Source: Acidimicrobiia bacterium
GTDB taxonomy: Bacteria; Actinomycetota; Acidimicrobiia; Acidimicrobiales; Poriferisodalaceae
Assembly: GCA_012960315.1 (NCBI GenBank)
Contig: DUBN01000066.1
Span: forward strand, 18,564-82,563
Length of the DNA: 64,000 nt
Direction of reading: 5' to 3'
Under the pieces are notes generated by a model. The model searched no databases, was not told the origin of the DNA, and saw only the letters and a list, made by a program, of their open reading frames with translations. Shown here piece by piece: positions 1 to 8,848 of the stretch. How positions within the stretch are numbered: the first letter of the stretch is position 1; each line of letters opens with the position of its first letter. Made by a program: the position numbers and the translations under genes.

Positions 1-1134
1 GCAGACCGAGATGTAAACCTGCCTTCCGACAGCTTCACCCGAGACCCCGCATCGTTGGTTAATTCCCCCGACATTGACCTAGTCGTGGAAACAATTGGGG
101 GAATTGAACCAGCACGCCAGTTAGTAATTGATTCCTTGAAGTCCGGTAAACCTGTCGTTACCGCAAATAAAGAGTTAGTCGCCAACGTAGGCCAGGAGCT
201 GTTTGAGGCGGCATCAGCTGGAGGTGTCGACCTTTTCTTCGAGGCAGCCGTCGCTGGAGGCATTCCGCTCATACGAGTGCTGCGCGAATCTCTTGCCGGA
301 GAACGCATCAGCCGAGTCATGGGAATTGTCAACGGAACAACCAACTTCATTTTGACCAAGATGACCGAGGAAGGCGCCGAATACGCCGATGTTCTCGCCG
401 AGGCACAACAACTGGGGTTCGCTGAAGCGGACCCAACAGCAGACGTTGAAGGCGGCGACGCAGCGGCAAAGGCCGCAATCTTGGCTTCTATTGCTTTCGG
501 TGCCAAAGTCGTCGCCGGAGACGTTTACCAAGAAGGCATCAGCCGTATTTCACCGGCAGATATCGCAGCAGCATCACACATGGGCCATGTCATAAAACTG
601 CTTGCCGTGGCTGAGTTTGACGGTCGCGAAGTAGCTGTACGAGTTCATCCGACAATGGTTCCCGAACACCACCCCCTCGCTTCCGTCCGAGAAAGCTTCA
701 ACGCAGTCTTTTTAGAAGGTTCGGAAGTTGGAGATCTCATGTTGTACGGCCGCGGAGCGGGAGGTGGCCCTACTGCCTCAGCGATATTGGGCGATGTCAT
801 TTGTGCGGCCCGCAACCTTCAACGAGGTGTGGCTAGCGACTTGGGGGTTTTGTCGGAATTCTCGATTCGACCCATCGATGAAACCGCCAGCGCTTTCTAC
901 CTGCAATTCGACGTGGAAGATAAGCCGGGAGTCCTTGCAGTGGTAGCAAGCGTGTTCGGCAACCACGGCGTGTCGATCCGATCCATGGAGCAACAAGGGC
1001 AAGGATCGACCGCACACCTAATTTTCATCACCCATCAGGCACGCGAAGCCGATGTTCAGGCCACGCTTCGCGACCTACGCAACCTCAGTGAAGTCAAAGA
1101 CATTGGTGCACTGATCCGAGTCATAGGCGACTAA
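1..1134 (+). CDS. hom: Homoserine dehydrogenase, 5'-truncated by the window edge
   Basis: Converts aspartate-semialdehyde to homoserine with NAD(P)H, the branch point to threonine and methionine. The frame is open to base 1, so about 50 N-terminal residues, including the start of the Rossmann fold, lie outside the window. Visible motifs are ETIGGIEPA, KPVVTANKELVA (the family's TANK segment) and the catalytic block DPTADVEGGDAAAKAAILA. The last ~80 residues form an ACT domain (QFDVEDKPGVLAVVASVFG), so this is the longer, potentially threonine-inhibited type. Threonine synthase follows after 23 bp, giving a hom-thrC unit. The identification is secure; only the true start is unseen. Confidence 0.96.
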   Translation, partial: ADRDVNLPSDSFTRDPASLVNSPDIDLVVETIGGIEPARQLVIDSLKSGKPVVTANKELVANVGQELFEAASAGGVDLFFEAAVAGGIPLIRVLRESLAGERISRVMGIVNGTTNFILTKMTEEGAEYADVLAEAQQLGFAEADPTADVEGGDAAAKAAILASIAFGAKVVAGDVYQEGISRISPADIAAASHMGHVIKLLAVAEFDGREVAVRVHPTMVPEHHPLASVRESFNAVFLEGSEVGDLMLYGRGAGGGPTASAILGDVICAARNLQRGVASDLGVLSEFSIRPIDETASAFYLQFDVEDKPGVLAVVASVFGNHGVSIRSMEQQGQGSTAHLIFITHQAREADVQATLRDLRNLSEVKDIGALIRVIGD

Positions 1135-1157
1135 CGGGTGCGGGAGATCTTTAAAAA

Positions 1158-2561
1158 GTGAAGTATCAGAGCACACGCGGTGAAGCACCAATTCTTGAAT
1201 TTGGCGACGTGTTGCTTGCCGGGCTGGCAGTAGATGGAGGGCTTTATATGCCCTCGGAGTTGCCTGAAATAGGTCAAGCGGATTTGCGAGCATTTGCCAA
1301 CTTGCCCTACACAGAAGTTGCGACGCGTGTTTTGGCTCCATTCGTTGCACCTTCAATTGACGAAGACAGCCTTGGGCGAATGGTCGAAGAGGCCTACGCG
1401 ACTTTTCGTCACCCAGACGTGGTGCCCATCACAGAATTGCCTTCCGAGGGTGTAAATGACCACCACATCGTCGAGTTGCATTGGGGTCCCACGTTTTCTT
1501 TTAAAGATGTGGCACTCCAGTTGTTAGGCCGACTCTTCGAACACGAACTGGAGCGTCGCGCTACTTCCGTCACGGTTGTTGGGGCAACCTCTGGCGATAC
1601 CGGAAGCGCTGCCATCGAGGCCTGCCGAGACCGCGAAGGCATCGAATTGGTCATGCTTCACCCCCGTGGACGCATCTCTGAAGTGCAACGACGACAGATG
1701 ACCACCGTCGCTAGTTCAAACATTCACAACGTTTCAATCGATGGGACCTTCGATGACTGTCAGGACCTCGTGAAAGCGATGTTTGCTGACAGTTCGTTCC
1801 GGCAACAGCGCCGACTAGCCGCGGTCAACAGCATCAACTGGGCTCGGGTCGCAGCTCAAACGGTTTATTACTTCACCACCGGCACTCAACTGGGTGGCGG
1901 AGAGCGCCAAACCTCTTTCTGTGTGCCGACAGGCAACTTCGGCAACATCTTGGCCGGCTACATCGCCGCGCAAATGGGATTACCGGTCGACCGGCTGATT
2001 ATTGCTAGCAATCACAACGACATTCTGACCCGAACCCACCTATCTGGGCTCATGGAGATCGAACAAGTTATTCCCTCGACGAGTCCAGCCATGGACATAC
2101 AGGTTTCTAGTAACTTTGAGCGTTTGCTTTTCGACCTAAGCGATCGCGAAGCCGCATGGTTGCGTACCGCAATGCAAGACTTTCGCGCAAATGGGCAACT
2201 ACCACTCAGCGAGGCTCTGATTACTCGTCTACGTAATATCTTCGACGCAGACCGAGCATCGGAACTTGAGGTCGAGGAGACGATCGCTGATGTTCACTCA
2301 GCCACCGGACAATTCATAGATCCACATACTGCTGTCGCTGTCAGCGTTGCGCGACGTTTAGAAGCTGGTAGTAGCCCGATTGCAATTATGTCAACGGCGC
2401 ATCCAGCGAAGTTTGGTGATGTGGTGCAAGACGCAACTGGCGTAGCCCCCGCTCAACCCGAAGAAATAAAAGACCTATACGGCCGTACAGAAAGTTGCAC
2501 CGATCTACCCAACGAACTCAACGCAATTATGGAATTCGTGTCGTCTGCCACAAACGCATGA
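1158..2561 (+). CDS. thrC: Threonine synthase
   Basis: PLP enzyme that converts O-phosphohomoserine to threonine and phosphate. The 467-residue length and N-terminus (KYQSTRG, then DGGLYMP) match the long E. coli/yeast-like threonine synthases. The PLP lysine is K116 in PTFSFKDVALQ, and the phosphate-binding GATSGDTGSAA loop is at about 142-152. The C-terminal part holds STAHPAKFGDVV. The GTG start is chosen because it begins the conserved N-terminus and is preceded by a purine-rich GGGAGAT. It is cotranscribed with hom just upstream. No anomaly was seen. Confidence 0.96.
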   Translation: MKYQSTRGEAPILEFGDVLLAGLAVDGGLYMPSELPEIGQADLRAFANLPYTEVATRVLAPFVAPSIDEDSLGRMVEEAYATFRHPDVVPITELPSEGVNDHHIVELHWGPTFSFKDVALQLLGRLFEHELERRATSVTVVGATSGDTGSAAIEACRDREGIELVMLHPRGRISEVQRRQMTTVASSNIHNVSIDGTFDDCQDLVKAMFADSSFRQQRRLAAVNSINWARVAAQTVYYFTTGTQLGGGERQTSFCVPTGNFGNILAGYIAAQMGLPVDRLIIASNHNDILTRTHLSGLMEIEQVIPSTSPAMDIQVSSNFERLLFDLSDREAAWLRTAMQDFRANGQLPLSEALITRLRNIFDADRASELEVEETIADVHSATGQFIDPHTAVAVSVARRLEAGSSPIAIMSTAHPAKFGDVVQDATGVAPAQPEEIKDLYGRTESCTDLPNELNAIMEFVSSATNA

Positions 2562-2742
2562 GAATTGGATCGACGTTGTAACTGGCAGTGCTCGCTGAGT
2601 AGCCTGATATCACCGTCCCGTTGCCCGTGTGTTTCGCGAATCCGGCAACCGGTTCAGGTCGGCGCCTGCTGATTTGATCCGCCCGGGCGGCCCCAAACCC
2701 ACTCCCGGCGCAATTCGTGTGTGCCGACACCATGAGGATGAC

Positions 2743-4296
2743 ATGTCCGATCAGCCAGACCGAGCACTTCTCGAGTCGAAGTCCCGTGATGATCTGGTGG
2801 CAATGGCCGCTGCTTTGGGCCTAGATATTGCCCCCAGAGCTAGAAAGGCCACCATCATTGACGACATCTTGGAGGGCCCCACGAGCGGACAAGCAACCAA
2901 CAGCGATCAACCATCAACGGTGCGCAGGGTTCGTCGGACGGTCGAACAAAATGGTGCAGACTCCTCTAATTCCAATTCTTCTGAACAAACACCTCCAGCC
3001 GCTGCTTCTGTCGACGAGGATGACGAAGAGTCGCCAAAAGATGAAGAGAGAACGAAGCCGGATCGAGACGAAGCGGAACCCGGCGTAGCCGAACCCGGCA
3101 ACCGCCGACGTAGACGGCGAGGCCGAGACCGCGACGACAATTGGCAGGGCGAACCAGTCGAATGCGAAGGAATATTGGATCTGAGAGATGAAGGCTACGG
3201 GTTTCTCCGTACCCGAGGCGCCCTACCATCCAACGACGATGTCTATGTCGCTGCCAAACAGGTTCGGTCTCACGGTCTGCGCAAAGGAGACATCGTTAAA
3301 GGAGCTAGTCGGCCAGCCGCCCGCAATGAAAAGAACCCAGCGTTACTTCGAATCGACGAAATTAACGGCGCAGAACCCGACGAGACGCTTGAACGACCCC
3401 TTTTCGAAGACCTCACGGCCGTGCATCCGCGAGAACCCTTGACACTTGAAGGCAACGGAACCGAAAACACTACGGCCCGCGCAGTTGACCTGATCGCCCC
3501 GATCGGCAAAGGCCAGCGTGCTTTAGTGGTCTCGCCGCCCGAATGCGGAAAGACTTCCATCATTCGAGAACTGGCAGTCGCGATAGAGACGAACCACCCT
3601 GACCTGCACCTGATAGTTCTACTCGTCGACGAACGGCCCGAAGAAGTCACGGACATAGCCGCGGTGGTTGAGGCAGAGGTTTTGGCGTCCACCTTCGACC
3701 GACCTGCCGAGGAACACATACAGGTAGCCGAACTAACGTTAGAGCGCGCCAAGCGAATGGTCGAAGGCGGTCTGGACGTTGTCATCTTGCTGGATGGCCT
3801 GAGTCGACTAGCTAGGGCCTACAACCTGGCTGCGCCCGGCAACGGCAGAGTGTTGGTCAATGGGGTGGATGCCGCCGCCCTATATCCACCCAAACGTTTC
3901 TTCGGCGCTGCTCGAGCCCTAGAAGAAGGGGGCTCATTGACCGTCATCGCGACTGCGGCCGTTGAAACCGGTTGGTTGTTGGACGAAATGATTCTTGAAT
4001 CCCTACAGGGCACGGCTAATTCCGTGATTCGTCTCGATCGTCGCGCTGCCGATCGGAGGGTGTACCCAGCCATCGATGTCGTCGCCTCATGTACGCGAGA
4101 AGTTCACCGCCTTAACGGCGAAGAACGAGCGCACCAGGCTCAAGTACTTGCAGACACCCTCGTGGCGATCGAAGATGCTGACGAGAACCAACACGGATCT
4201 GCGCTTGACTGGGTACTTGAACGCATCACAGCAACCAGTTCAAACGAGGAGATTCTTAGCGGGCTATCAGTCCCTGGTCGTTCTCCTGCCAGTTGA
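2743..4296 (+). CDS. rho: Transcription termination factor Rho, divergent form
   Basis: Hexameric RNA-dependent ATPase that ends transcription. With the ATG at 2743 (GAGGATG just upstream) it is 517 residues. The frame stays open upstream to 2629, but that extension is low-complexity and probably untranslated. Order of parts: Rho N-terminal SAP-like helices (1-45), an acidic then Arg-rich linker (about 60-130), a cold-shock RNA-binding domain (about 135-215, GYGFLRT), and the RecA-like ATPase. The Walker A reads PPECGKTS (265-272) where the family has PPKAGKT. The R-loop reads TGWLLD where the family has TGSKMD. The Q-loop is GRVLVNGVDAAALYPP. The catalytic GKT and the LDGLSRLARAYN segment are kept. 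The flanking 181-bp leader is C-rich, as expected for an autoregulated rho, but no structure was proven. Confidence 0.93.
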   Translation: MSDQPDRALLESKSRDDLVAMAAALGLDIAPRARKATIIDDILEGPTSGQATNSDQPSTVRRVRRTVEQNGADSSNSNSSEQTPPAAASVDEDDEESPKDEERTKPDRDEAEPGVAEPGNRRRRRRGRDRDDNWQGEPVECEGILDLRDEGYGFLRTRGALPSNDDVYVAAKQVRSHGLRKGDIVKGASRPAARNEKNPALLRIDEINGAEPDETLERPLFEDLTAVHPREPLTLEGNGTENTTARAVDLIAPIGKGQRALVVSPPECGKTSIIRELAVAIETNHPDLHLIVLLVDERPEEVTDIAAVVEAEVLASTFDRPAEEHIQVAELTLERAKRMVEGGLDVVILLDGLSRLARAYNLAAPGNGRVLVNGVDAAALYPPKRFFGAARALEEGGSLTVIATAAVETGWLLDEMILESLQGTANSVIRLDRRAADRRVYPAIDVVASCTREVHRLNGEERAHQAQVLADTLVAIEDADENQHGSALDWVLERITATSSNEEILSGLSVPGRSPAS

Positions 4297-4366
4297 TAGA
4301 GCGCATAGCGCTAATTGTGCGTTTGCGTGTGCGATTCGTCGATCTAACCGCCAGAATGGTTGAACC

Positions 4367-4648
4367 ATGAAGAGTGACATCCACCCGAACTACCGCCCAG
4401 TCGTGTTTCGCGATGCTGGTGCTGATTTCTCTTTCATTACCAATTCAACCGTTGAGACAAGCGACACGGTCGTTTGGGATGATGGCAATGAATACCCGCT
4501 CGTCACCGTTGAGTTGTCGAGTGCGAGTCACCCTTTCTTCACAGGGCAGATGAAAATCATCGATACAGCTGGCCGTGTAGAACGGTTTGAGCGGCGTTAC
4601 GGACGTCGTCGAGGCTCAGATCAGAACGCTGACAGCGACGACCAATAG
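4367..4648 (+). CDS. rpmE: 50S ribosomal protein bL31, zinc-free (type B-like)
   Basis: Large-subunit ribosomal protein at the central protuberance. The 93-residue protein starts [16 protein letters not shown] and keeps the family block [11 protein letters not shown], followed by [12 protein letters not shown]. It has no cysteines, so it is the C-minus, non-zinc form (type B) and not the CxxC form. It has a charged C-terminal tail. It lies 70 bp after rho and 8 bp before the next gene, a common rho-rpmE-(x)-prfA order in actinobacteria. Confidence 0.93.
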   Translation: MKSDIHPNYRPVVFRDAGADFSFITNSTVETSDTVVWDDGNEYPLVTVELSSASHPFFTGQMKIIDTAGRVERFERRYGRRRGSDQNADSDDQ

Positions 4649-4656
4649 TCCACATT

Positions 4657-5655
4657 GTGGCGCTAGACCCTGAACGCCGCCGCCAACTGCACGCGATGAA
4701 ACTCCGATCGCTTGCGGGCGAATATTTGGATGCTTCAATTGAAGACATCGTCGGAAACGACGATGGTGCTATCGCTACTCTCAGCGACCGTCGAGTGGCG
4801 GCGCTCGCGGAAGAGCGCCCCGAACGTGCCTTAGGATGGGCGCTGGCTTCAGCGGCGCGGTCAGCCGCAAACGAGGTGCACATTTTCGCGTCAGGTTCGA
4901 GTGATGTGCTCGCGAGACGAGCCCAGCTTTTCTCTGGCTCTGTAACGATCTGGAAGATAAGCGATGGTGTTGTAACACCGGCAGTTCTCTCCGACGTAGC
5001 AATTGAAAAAACCGCTCCTCACGTACCTGAACTTATTTCGACCCTTGAAGAGTCAGGCCTCGAAGTCGTCATTGAACATGGAGTTATTGTCGGCGAGGTC
5101 GCCGGACTTGAGGTAGCTCGAATTATTTCCGACGAACACGGCGACCGGATCGAAGTTGGCGTTGGTGCCCACGATCGTGAAGTATTCGCCATGTTGCATG
5201 GCAACATGCCAACCGTAGAAGCCATCGAACAGGTGGCTAACGTAGTTCGATCACATCGGCTGCCCGGCGCAGAGCCGCACCCCCTGAACCGGCTTGGGGC
5301 GGAACGATGGTTGCGATCCCACCTTGTTGCCCAACCAGCGCGAATAGGAGTATCTGCACTGATTACTGCCCCCCCACCCATCCAACGGACGAATCTCAAA
5401 GAAGCTGTCCCAGCGGTGGCGACAGGACGTTTACCCCAAGGGGACGATGTTGTGGTGGTCTGTGCTGTGGGTATCGACCTCGACCTAATTCCCTTCGCAG
5501 CCGATGCACGACTTCTTCTTGATCCTCAAGCCACACTGATGGTCGTCGTTCCTCAACGCGACGCTCATTCAATCCTCTACGAATTATCGGATCAATTAGT
5601 CGATCCGGCGGTAGTTGCCCCCATCGACGATGGTTGGCGCGAATGGACCAGCTGA
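4657..5655 (+). CDS. Conserved hypothetical protein between rpmE and prfA
   Basis: I do not recognise this family. It encodes 332 residues from a GTG start 8 bp after rpmE and ends 19 bp before prfA, so it is almost certainly in the same transcript. There is no signal peptide or membrane segment. The first ~50 residues are charged and helical; the rest alternates short hydrophobic strands with acidic helices, suggesting an alpha/beta cytoplasmic protein. Possible landmarks are GVGAHDREVFAMLHGNMP and PHPLNRLGAERWLRSHL around 165-225. The position among translation genes hints at a ribosome-related role, but this is inference by neighbourhood only. Confidence 0.75.
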   Translation: MALDPERRRQLHAMKLRSLAGEYLDASIEDIVGNDDGAIATLSDRRVAALAEERPERALGWALASAARSAANEVHIFASGSSDVLARRAQLFSGSVTIWKISDGVVTPAVLSDVAIEKTAPHVPELISTLEESGLEVVIEHGVIVGEVAGLEVARIISDEHGDRIEVGVGAHDREVFAMLHGNMPTVEAIEQVANVVRSHRLPGAEPHPLNRLGAERWLRSHLVAQPARIGVSALITAPPPIQRTNLKEAVPAVATGRLPQGDDVVVVCAVGIDLDLIPFAADARLLLDPQATLMVVVPQRDAHSILYELSDQLVDPAVVAPIDDGWREWTS

Positions 5656-5674
5656 TGATCGGTAGCCTGACAAG

Positions 5675-6748
5675 GTGCTGGATCGTCTGCAGGGACTAGA
5701 GGAAGAGTTGGTTCATGTTGAGTCCCAACTCGGCGATCCCCAAGTCACATCAGATCGTGATCGGTTTGTTGAAGTAAGTCGTCGTTATTCTCAACTTTCA
5801 GAAATGGTGGAAGTCGGGTCTGAATGGCGAAGCGCGCTCGAAGATGCGGCCGCTGCTCGGGAAATGGCGGAGTCCAGCGATGGAGACGAGTTAAGCGAAA
5901 TACGACAAATGGAGTCCGTCGCGACTTCCAATGCAGCGGTCTTAGCAGAACAATTCCGAATGCTACTGCTGCCTCGTGACCCAAACGACGGTCGAAATGT
6001 GATTGTTGAAATTAGAGGTGCCGAAGGGGGAGAAGAAGCGAACCTTTGGGCACGCGATCTTTTCGAAATGTACCGCGCCTATATCAACACTAAGGCGTGG
6101 GGTATAGAGGTGTTGGGCAGTCACCTCAGTGATATGGGGGGTTATACCGACATAGCCTTTCTAGTTAAGGGCGATGGCGTTTGGCGTCACCTCAAACATG
6201 AAGGTGGGCCGCATCGAGTTCAGCGAGTGCCGGTAACGGAATCGCAAGGACGCGTTCATACCTCCTCCGCCACTGTCACCGTCTTGCCCGAAGCCGACGA
6301 AGTGGAAGTCCAAATCGACCCAAATGATCTTGAGGTAGATACCTATCGGTCATCTGGACCGGGTGGCCAATCAGTCAACACCACCGATTCCGCGGTGCGA
6401 GTAACGCACCTTCCTACCGGTCTAGTGGTTTCGATGCAGGACGAAAAAAGTCAATTACAGAACAAGGCGAAAGCGCTGCGTGTTCTGCGAGCCCGACTGC
6501 TGAAACTCCATCAAGAGGAACAAGCATCAAGCCAGGCAGCCCAAAAAAGGGACCAAGTTAAGGGTGGTGGACGTGCAGAGAAGATTCGCACCTACAACTT
6601 CAAAGAAAATCGGGTGACTGATCACCGGATTGGCGTGACTCTTTACAAACTGGAACGTGTTCTGGCCGGCGATCTAGACGGTGTTGTCGAGCCGTTGATG
6701 ATCCACGAGCGAGAGCAACAACTCGAGGCCGGAAATGGCGAAGCCTGA
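5675..6748 (+). CDS. prfA: Peptide chain release factor RF1
   Basis: Recognises UAA and UAG in the ribosomal A site and triggers peptidyl-tRNA hydrolysis. The 357-residue length is typical. The codon-reading tripeptide is PVT (186-188) in HRVQRVPVTESQGRVHTS, where RF2 would have SPF. The catalytic GGQ is at 230-232 in SGPGGQSVNTTDSAVR. The GTG start at 5675 begins MLDRLQGLEEE. The 3' end overlaps the next gene by 14 bp; that gene encodes the methyltransferase that modifies the GGQ glutamine, so enzyme and substrate are translationally coupled. Confidence 0.97.
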   Translation: MLDRLQGLEEELVHVESQLGDPQVTSDRDRFVEVSRRYSQLSEMVEVGSEWRSALEDAAAAREMAESSDGDELSEIRQMESVATSNAAVLAEQFRMLLLPRDPNDGRNVIVEIRGAEGGEEANLWARDLFEMYRAYINTKAWGIEVLGSHLSDMGGYTDIAFLVKGDGVWRHLKHEGGPHRVQRVPVTESQGRVHTSSATVTVLPEADEVEVQIDPNDLEVDTYRSSGPGGQSVNTTDSAVRVTHLPTGLVVSMQDEKSQLQNKAKALRVLRARLLKLHQEEQASSQAAQKRDQVKGGGRAEKIRTYNFKENRVTDHRIGVTLYKLERVLAGDLDGVVEPLMIHEREQQLEAGNGEA

Positions 6749-8222
6749 GATGGAATCGGGCGAGGTGTTGACGTTCTCGCAGCTACACAACGAGGTTCTC
6801 GACAAGTTGCTTCATTCAGACGTAAGCGACGCTGAAATTAGTGCGCGTCGAATTGTTGAGGAAGCAACAGGAATAGAGCCCCATTTGTTCAACGTCGAAC
6901 AAGAACAGCTTGTGACCAAGGGTGCAGTCATTCGAGCGGATGCTATGACGGTCCGGCGTGCGGGAGGAGAGCCGCTGCAGTACGTCTTAGGCCATTGGTC
7001 ATTTCGATACTTGGACCTCGCCGTGGACTCTCGAGCCCTTATTCCCAGACCGGAAACTGAAGTTGTCGCCGGATTTGTTGTAGATCTGCTGCATTCGTCG
7101 AGCCGAAATAATGGGCAGAAGCTAATAGTTTCAGACATGGGCACCGGAAGCGGTGCGATTGCATTGTCGATAGCGTATGAAGTTCCAAATGCAGAGATCC
7201 ATGCTTCGGATGTATCAAGGGAAGCGTTGGCGCTAGCAAGATCGAATCTTGCAGGATTAGGTCGATCCGCGACGCGAGTCCAACTGCACGAGGGCGATTG
7301 GTTTGACGCTTTACCCGACGATTTATTTGGCACGTTGGATGCTTTGGTTTCCAACCCTCCATACGTTTCGCCACACTATGAACTGCCATCAGAGGTCGCT
7401 AATTGGGAACCATCGAACGCGCTGATAGCAGGTAACGCCGGCTTTGCCAACTTGGAGCACATAGCGCGTGGAAGCAGACAGTGGCTTTGTCCGGGAGGCT
7501 GGCTGGTCCTTGAATGTGGATCAGATCAAGCAGTCCAGTTGCACAACCTTTTAGTAGCTCGCGGGTATAGAGAAATCACCATCAAAAGTGATTTGGCAGG
7601 GAACGATAGAGCGGTGATGGCGCGCCGACCCCTTGATGACGTGGAGCCGCGACACTTGTCTGCGGCCTCTGATGCCCTGCGCCGTGGGAATCTAGTGGTC
7701 GCTCCTACAGACACCCTCCCCGGGTTACTGGCGAGATATGTTGATGCCGAGGCGGTGAAAGCTTCATACAGCGCGAAACAAAGACCCCATAGCGAGCCGA
7801 TGCCCGTGCTAGTGAGTGGTGTTCATCAAGCTGATGAGCTTGTCGAACTGGACGCGAACAGCAGACATCTCATCGAACGTCATTGGCCCGGAGCATTGAC
7901 GATCGTCGCGAGACGCCGTGGCGGAGTGGACCCCGTGCACGGAGGTGCCACGTTGGGAGTTCGCTGCCCTGAACCGGGTTGGCTGCGTCTGTTAATTGAC
8001 GACGTCGGTCCTGTCACCGGATCTAGCGCGAACTTGCATGGGGTCGAAACCCTCAACAGCGCCCAAGACGCGGCGGCCCAACTTTCAGCCAATGTCGACT
8101 ATGTGATCCCGGGACGGTCTCCGGGTGGAACCGCGTCGACAGTTGTCGACGTAACAGGCGACACCCCTAGGGTGCTTCGCTCTGGCCCGATAGGAGAGAT
8201 CGAACTTGACCTTGGTGGCTAA
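6735..8222 (+). CDS. prmC: PrmC-TsaC fusion: RF glutamine methyltransferase plus threonylcarbamoyl-AMP synthase
   Basis: A single 495-residue ORF joins two enzymes usually encoded separately. Residues 1-300 are PrmC/HemK: an N-terminal helical domain, LIPRPETEVV (103-112), SAM motif DMGTGSGAIALS (134-145) and the glutamine-binding NPPY (207-210). It methylates the GGQ glutamine of release factors. Residues about 305-495 are a YrdC/Sua5-type TsaC domain: APTDTLPGL (323-331), KQRPHSEPMPVL and TGSSANLHG. This domain makes threonylcarbamoyl-AMP for t6A37 of tRNAs. There is no stop or frameshift at the junction and both sets of motifs look intact. It overlaps prfA by 14 bp. The two genes are frequent neighbours in actinobacteria, so a fusion by loss of a stop is plausible. 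Confidence 0.93.
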   Translation: MAKPEMESGEVLTFSQLHNEVLDKLLHSDVSDAEISARRIVEEATGIEPHLFNVEQEQLVTKGAVIRADAMTVRRAGGEPLQYVLGHWSFRYLDLAVDSRALIPRPETEVVAGFVVDLLHSSSRNNGQKLIVSDMGTGSGAIALSIAYEVPNAEIHASDVSREALALARSNLAGLGRSATRVQLHEGDWFDALPDDLFGTLDALVSNPPYVSPHYELPSEVANWEPSNALIAGNAGFANLEHIARGSRQWLCPGGWLVLECGSDQAVQLHNLLVARGYREITIKSDLAGNDRAVMARRPLDDVEPRHLSAASDALRRGNLVVAPTDTLPGLLARYVDAEAVKASYSAKQRPHSEPMPVLVSGVHQADELVELDANSRHLIERHWPGALTIVARRRGGVDPVHGGATLGVRCPEPGWLRLLIDDVGPVTGSSANLHGVETLNSAQDAAAQLSANVDYVIPGRSPGGTASTVVDVTGDTPRVLRSGPIGEIELDLGG

Positions 8223-8311
8223 ATCGTTGACTGCTCGCTATGGGCAAAACGCGTCACCGCGCGTGTCTATTCGCGCGCGAAGATAACGACACGCCCGTTG
8301 GGAGGTCTTCG

Positions 8312-8770
8312 TTGTCTGTTATTGCTCTTGGAGCCGATCATGCAGGATTCTTGCTTAAACAAATCATTGCCCAACACTTGCTAGATGGCGGTCATGAAAT
8401 CGTCGATTGTGGAACTAACAACGAGAGCAGAGTGGATTATCCCGATTACGGAGCGGCAGTTGGGGAATCAGTTGCCAATGGTGGCGCAGAGCGCGGCATC
8501 GTTGTGTGTGGGAGTGGTATCGGCATCGTCATGGCCGCCGGAAAAATTCCCGGGATTCGAGCCGCCACAGTTCACGACACCACATCTGCACGCTTGACCC
8601 GTGAACATAATGACGCCAACGTGATCGGAATCGGAGCTCGTTTCGTCGCTGAGCAGATGGCGTTAGACATAGTTGAGGCTTACCTGGCCGCCTCATTTGA
8701 AGGTGGGCGTCATCAGCAACGAATCGCGAAGCTGGATGCTCTTGACAGCGCAGACGAAGGCTCGGCGTAG
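8312..8770 (+). CDS. rpiB: Ribose-5-phosphate isomerase B
   Basis: Interconverts ribulose-5-P and ribose-5-P in the pentose phosphate pathway. The family N-terminus is VIALGADHAGFLLK, with GIVVCGSGIGIVMAAGK following; the active-site Cys is in VCGSGIG. The start is placed at the TTG at 8312 because GGGAGG sits 6-10 bases upstream and the conserved sequence begins one residue later. This gives 152 residues, the usual length. An ATG at 8240 in frame would add 24 residues rich in Arg/Cys and unlike the family. A DUF-type alternative (LacA/B) is less likely given the general context. Confidence 0.9.
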   Translation: MSVIALGADHAGFLLKQIIAQHLLDGGHEIVDCGTNNESRVDYPDYGAAVGESVANGGAERGIVVCGSGIGIVMAAGKIPGIRAATVHDTTSARLTREHNDANVIGIGARFVAEQMALDIVEAYLAASFEGGRHQQRIAKLDALDSADEGSA

Positions 8771-8794
8771 AACGCGCGTATAAACACTCAACGT

Positions 8795-8826
8795 TCGAGG
8801 CATGCTTTTACGGCAATCAGCCTCGA
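8795..8826 (+). promoter_or_regulatory. Hairpin in the glyA 5' region
   Basis: TCGAGGC at 8795-8801 pairs with GCCTCGA at 8820-8826, leaving an 18-base loop, 22 bases before the glyA start. It could be a leader structure or chance. There is no T-run, so it is not an obvious terminator, and it does not match any riboswitch I know. Confidence 0.3.
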
Positions 8827-8848
8827 CAATTGCGAAAGGCGCAGATCC

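Noticed and set aside
3270..3785. 171-codon minus-strand ORF opposite rho
   Set aside because: Ser/Arg-rich antisense frame; the rho product is unambiguous on the other strand.
4300..4312. AGCGC-ATA-GCGCT hairpin after rho
   Set aside because: Five pairs without a T-run; rpmE follows in the same direction and probably shares the transcript.
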